A DNA stretch of 7,598 nt, taken from assembly GCA_029935295.1 (NCBI GenBank), contig JAOZKP010000048.1, forward strand, positions 5,913 through 13,510. Reading direction: 5' to 3'. The notes below the pieces were generated by a model, which ran no database searches, was not told the DNA's origin, and worked only from the letters and a program-made list of their open reading frames with translations. The number at the start of each line of letters is the position of its first letter. The first letter of the stretch is position 1. A program made the position numbers and the translations under genes. The DNA is from a bacterium. GTDB taxonomy: Bacteria; Desulfobacterota; Anaeroferrophillalia; Anaeroferrophillales; Tharpellaceae. This document shows positions 5,541 through 7,598 of the stretch, piece after piece.

Positions 5541-7598
5541 TCAGCCTTGATTCGTGGCTTCTTTTAGATCGCGTGACTCTTCATCGAGGAGGCGGCAGCC
5601 TTCGAGCATGATTGCTTCGGTGCTGCCAAAAACATTTCTTTCGGGCAGGTTTTTCGGGGTGTCGACCTGGAAAAAACCGTTTTCCCAGCCTAACAGCTCA
5701 TAGATTGCATTCTCACCCTCTAACTCTTTGCAGTGGGCGTAGATAATTTCACCTGCGTGGAGGTAGACTTCAGCCTGTTCGTTGTCCTGATTGGTAATCT
5801 TGATCAAGGCGTCCTTTTCCCGGTTGGCGAGAATCTGCACGGTCTCCATGAAACCCATCTCCTGCAGTGAGCCGGCGACGCCGCCGTCACCGGTCTGGCG
5901 CCGGGCCTGGTGATTACGTTGAATAAGACGGTTTAATTTAAGAAAAACCACTTGTGAACCACTCTCTTTCGCAAGAAAATCGTCGGCACCAGCAACCAAT
6001 GCCTTTGATATGATTTCTTCTCGGTTTTCCGACGTGAAAAAGCAGAATGGCAGATTAGGATTGGCCTGTTTCGCTTTTTTGCAGAACTCAATGCCGTTGT
6101 AGTTTTTCTGGCGTACTTCACTGATAATTAAAACAATCCGGTGCTGTTCCAGCAGAGCTGCAGCCTGTTCGGTGCTCTGGGCAAAACTTATTTCGTAACT
6201 CTCTTTGATAAACCGGGTAAAGAGGTCATTGTGGTCGCGTTCGAATGTGGGATCAATGACTAGAATTGTGCCATTACTGCGGGCCCGGCCGGTCAAATGT
6301 TGTTCGTGACTGATAATCTGCAATAACTCTTCAGCAAGTTGTTGATCAATTGATCCTTCAGGTTCCAAGGCAAGTTGCCGGCGGAAAATATCAGCTGTAA
6401 TCTCTTTTTCAGAATCAGCACCAAGCCCGTTAACAAACCAGGTCAGCAGGGTTATTATCCGGGCGGCGGGTGCTGCTTTGGCCGCCGGCTGGTCAATCTG
6501 GGCGATGATCTCTGAGAGTCCAAAACTGTCTTCTATCTTTCTCAGGATTACAGCGGACTTTTCATAAGGCAGTACCGGAATTAAAGAGAGGATATTGTTG
6601 TCTGTGGTTGCCTCATCCTGACGGTTGTAGAGTCCGACTTCCTTCAGGTAAACTGCCAGCAGCAGGGCCTGTTGAGATTTACGTTTAAGACCTAATGCAG
6701 TTGCCATGAGCCGGGCGTAATGGGCGGTGAGGTGGCAGGCTTTGGCAATTTCCGGCTGTTCTCTGGTTAAAGCATCAAGCAGCAGTTTGACAGTTGCCAG
6801 GTAGTTGCGAAAAAGTTCCTCCGGAGAAAGTTCCTCGCCGAGGATAATCCCGCCTAAATTACTGAAATAACGGATCTCCACCTGATGTTTGTGTTCAGAT
6901 ATAGAGGCTTCAAGCCGGCGCGTGCGCGTTCTGAATATACGCCGGGTCAGGAGATAGACTGCGTCTTCATCCAGAAGCTCTTTAATTGCCTCATCCTCAT
7001 CAACCACGGCCGTAACCCGGTAGCCTTCACGGGCGAGAAGAGTTTTTAAGGCATTACGGAGTTTGTGGTCAGGTTCAACCAGAATTACCCTCTTGGCGCC
7101 GCTTTGGGCAGCACCGCTGATCCCGTCAGCCGAATGATTGTCAATGCTGTCATCACTTTCTGTCGGATCATCATCTAAATCGAGAATCTTGAATTCAAAG
7201 GGAAGTTTGATTGCCTGATTTTCACGTTTGATAGTTTTTCCGTGATAATGTTTACTGATTGTATCATCAATTTCTAAACTTGAGGCCACCCGCCATTCAA
7301 TTTCACCACCCCGGGCCAATTGTTCGATTTGACTTTTGCAGATATCATTGTCAGGTTCACAACAGACAATTGATAACTGTTTGCCTTCATCACCGCCGGT
7401 AAACGGCAGCGCCTGGGTTTTCTTGACAAATTGCAGCGGAAAGCACTCTTTCGCTGTGTCCGTAATGCCGGTATGAAAGATCGGGAAGTAGGGGAGTTCA
7501 TAATGAAGCGCGTAAGCCTTCCCCAACTTTGCGTAATCAGCCAGCCCCAGAAAGATAAGACTCTCTTCAAGACTCTCATTCTCAACATTTCTCTGCCG
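5541..7598 (-). CDS. MshEN / pseudo-receiver / degenerate HD-GYP / receiver / DUF4388 (PATAN) protein, 5'-partial
   Basis: The frame is open to the right edge of the window, giving 685 visible residues without the start. A TTG at 7526 falls inside a conserved domain and is not the real start. Numbering from the edge: residues about 10-118 match the GspE/PilB N-terminal MshEN domain (SLEESLIFLGLADY, then ELPYF). An acidic linker (about 139-158) follows. Residues about 169-255 resemble a receiver (RVILVEPD) without its phospho-acceptor Asp. Residues about 257-395 fit an HD-GYP domain whose HD pair has become Lys-Glu (319-320). Residues about 443-561 are a receiver (ILVIDPTFERD) with Glu494 at the Asp position, Thr522 and Lys544 kept. 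Residues about 572-674 are DUF4388/PATAN (Gly-Ser-Leu start, YLHAGEIIYAH, ST..IMLEGCRLLDEE). No ATPase, kinase, cyclase or DNA-binding domain is seen. Role inferred: scaffold or sensor for type IV pili; it lies convergent to pilT. Confidence 0.85.
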   Translation of the reverse strand, partial: RQRNVENESLEESLIFLGLADYAKLGKAYALHYELPYFPIFHTGITDTAKECFPLQFVKKTQALPFTGGDEGKQLSIVCCEPDNDICKSQIEQLARGGEIEWRVASSLEIDDTISKHYHGKTIKRENQAIKLPFEFKILDLDDDPTESDDSIDNHSADGISGAAQSGAKRVILVEPDHKLRNALKTLLAREGYRVTAVVDEDEAIKELLDEDAVYLLTRRIFRTRTRRLEASISEHKHQVEIRYFSNLGGIILGEELSPEELFRNYLATVKLLLDALTREQPEIAKACHLTAHYARLMATALGLKRKSQQALLLAVYLKEVGLYNRQDEATTDNNILSLIPVLPYEKSAVILRKIEDSFGLSEIIAQIDQPAAKAAPAARIITLLTWFVNGLGADSEKEITADIFRRQLALEPEGSIDQQLAEELLQIISHEQHLTGRARSNGTILVIDPTFERDHNDLFTRFIKESYEISFAQSTEQAAALLEQHRIVLIISEVRQKNYNGIEFCKKAKQANPNLPFCFFTSENREEIISKALVAGADDFLAKESGSQVVFLKLNRLIQRNHQARRQTGDGGVAGSLQEMGFMETVQILANREKDALIKITNQDNEQAEVYLHAGEIIYAHCKELEGENAIYELLGWENGFFQVDTPKNLPERNVFGSTEAIMLEGCRLLDEESRDLKEATNQG

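Noticed and set aside
7557..7588. Short near-repeat of AAGACTCTC at the right edge
   Set aside because: It encodes the similar peptides NESL and EESL within the MshEN domain and is explained by coding sequence.
5541..7598. Possibility that the minus-strand gene is a decayed PilB/GspE ATPase
   Set aside because: Only the MshEN part matches; no Walker A or Walker B remnant is present, and the rest is well explained by receiver, HD-GYP-like and DUF4388 modules in one intact frame.

Overview
The window reads as a chromosomal segment of a Gram-negative bacterium with type IV pili. GC content is moderate. A tsaD-rsmA pair leading into a class A penicillin-binding protein and PilT, next to a DUF4388/PATAN signalling protein, best suits a deltaproteobacterial (Desulfobacterota-type) genome. 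This taxonomic guess rests on remembered family distribution, not on a search.

Layout. Four genes lie head to tail on the + strand and look co-transcribed: tsaD (23-1087; tRNA t6A synthesis), rsmA/ksgA (1084-1974; 16S rRNA dimethyladenosine transferase, overlapping tsaD by 4 bases), a bifunctional peptidoglycan synthase of the PBP1A type (2053-4461), and pilT (4482-5531; pilus retraction ATPase, 20 bases downstream with a good Shine-Dalgarno). The rsmA-PBP1A spacer is filled by an unusual A/T-rich array of 7-base units. Five units face one way and seven the other, so the array can fold into a long imperfect hairpin. It supplies the last codons and stop of rsmA and leaves the PBP1A start without a recognisable ribosome binding site.

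On the - strand, ending only 9 bases from pilT, is a long gene (5541-7598) that runs off the right edge, so its true start is not in the window. It encodes a multidomain signalling-type protein: a GspE/PilB-like MshEN domain, a degenerate receiver-like domain, an HD-GYP-like domain that has lost its catalytic residues, a second receiver with Glu at the phospho-acceptor position, and a C-terminal DUF4388 (PATAN) domain. No output enzyme or DNA-binding domain is visible. It looks like a scaffold or sensor built from inactivated signalling modules. Its position beside pilT, its pilus-motor N-terminal domain and its PATAN domain all suggest a type IV pilus regulator; that role is inference.

The + strand genes combine translation quality (TsaD, RsmA) with envelope assembly (PBP1A) and pilus retraction (PilT). 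Apart from the heptamer array there is no intergenic stretch longer than about 25 bases, and I see no tRNA, rRNA, CRISPR, insertion sequence or convincing intrinsic terminator.
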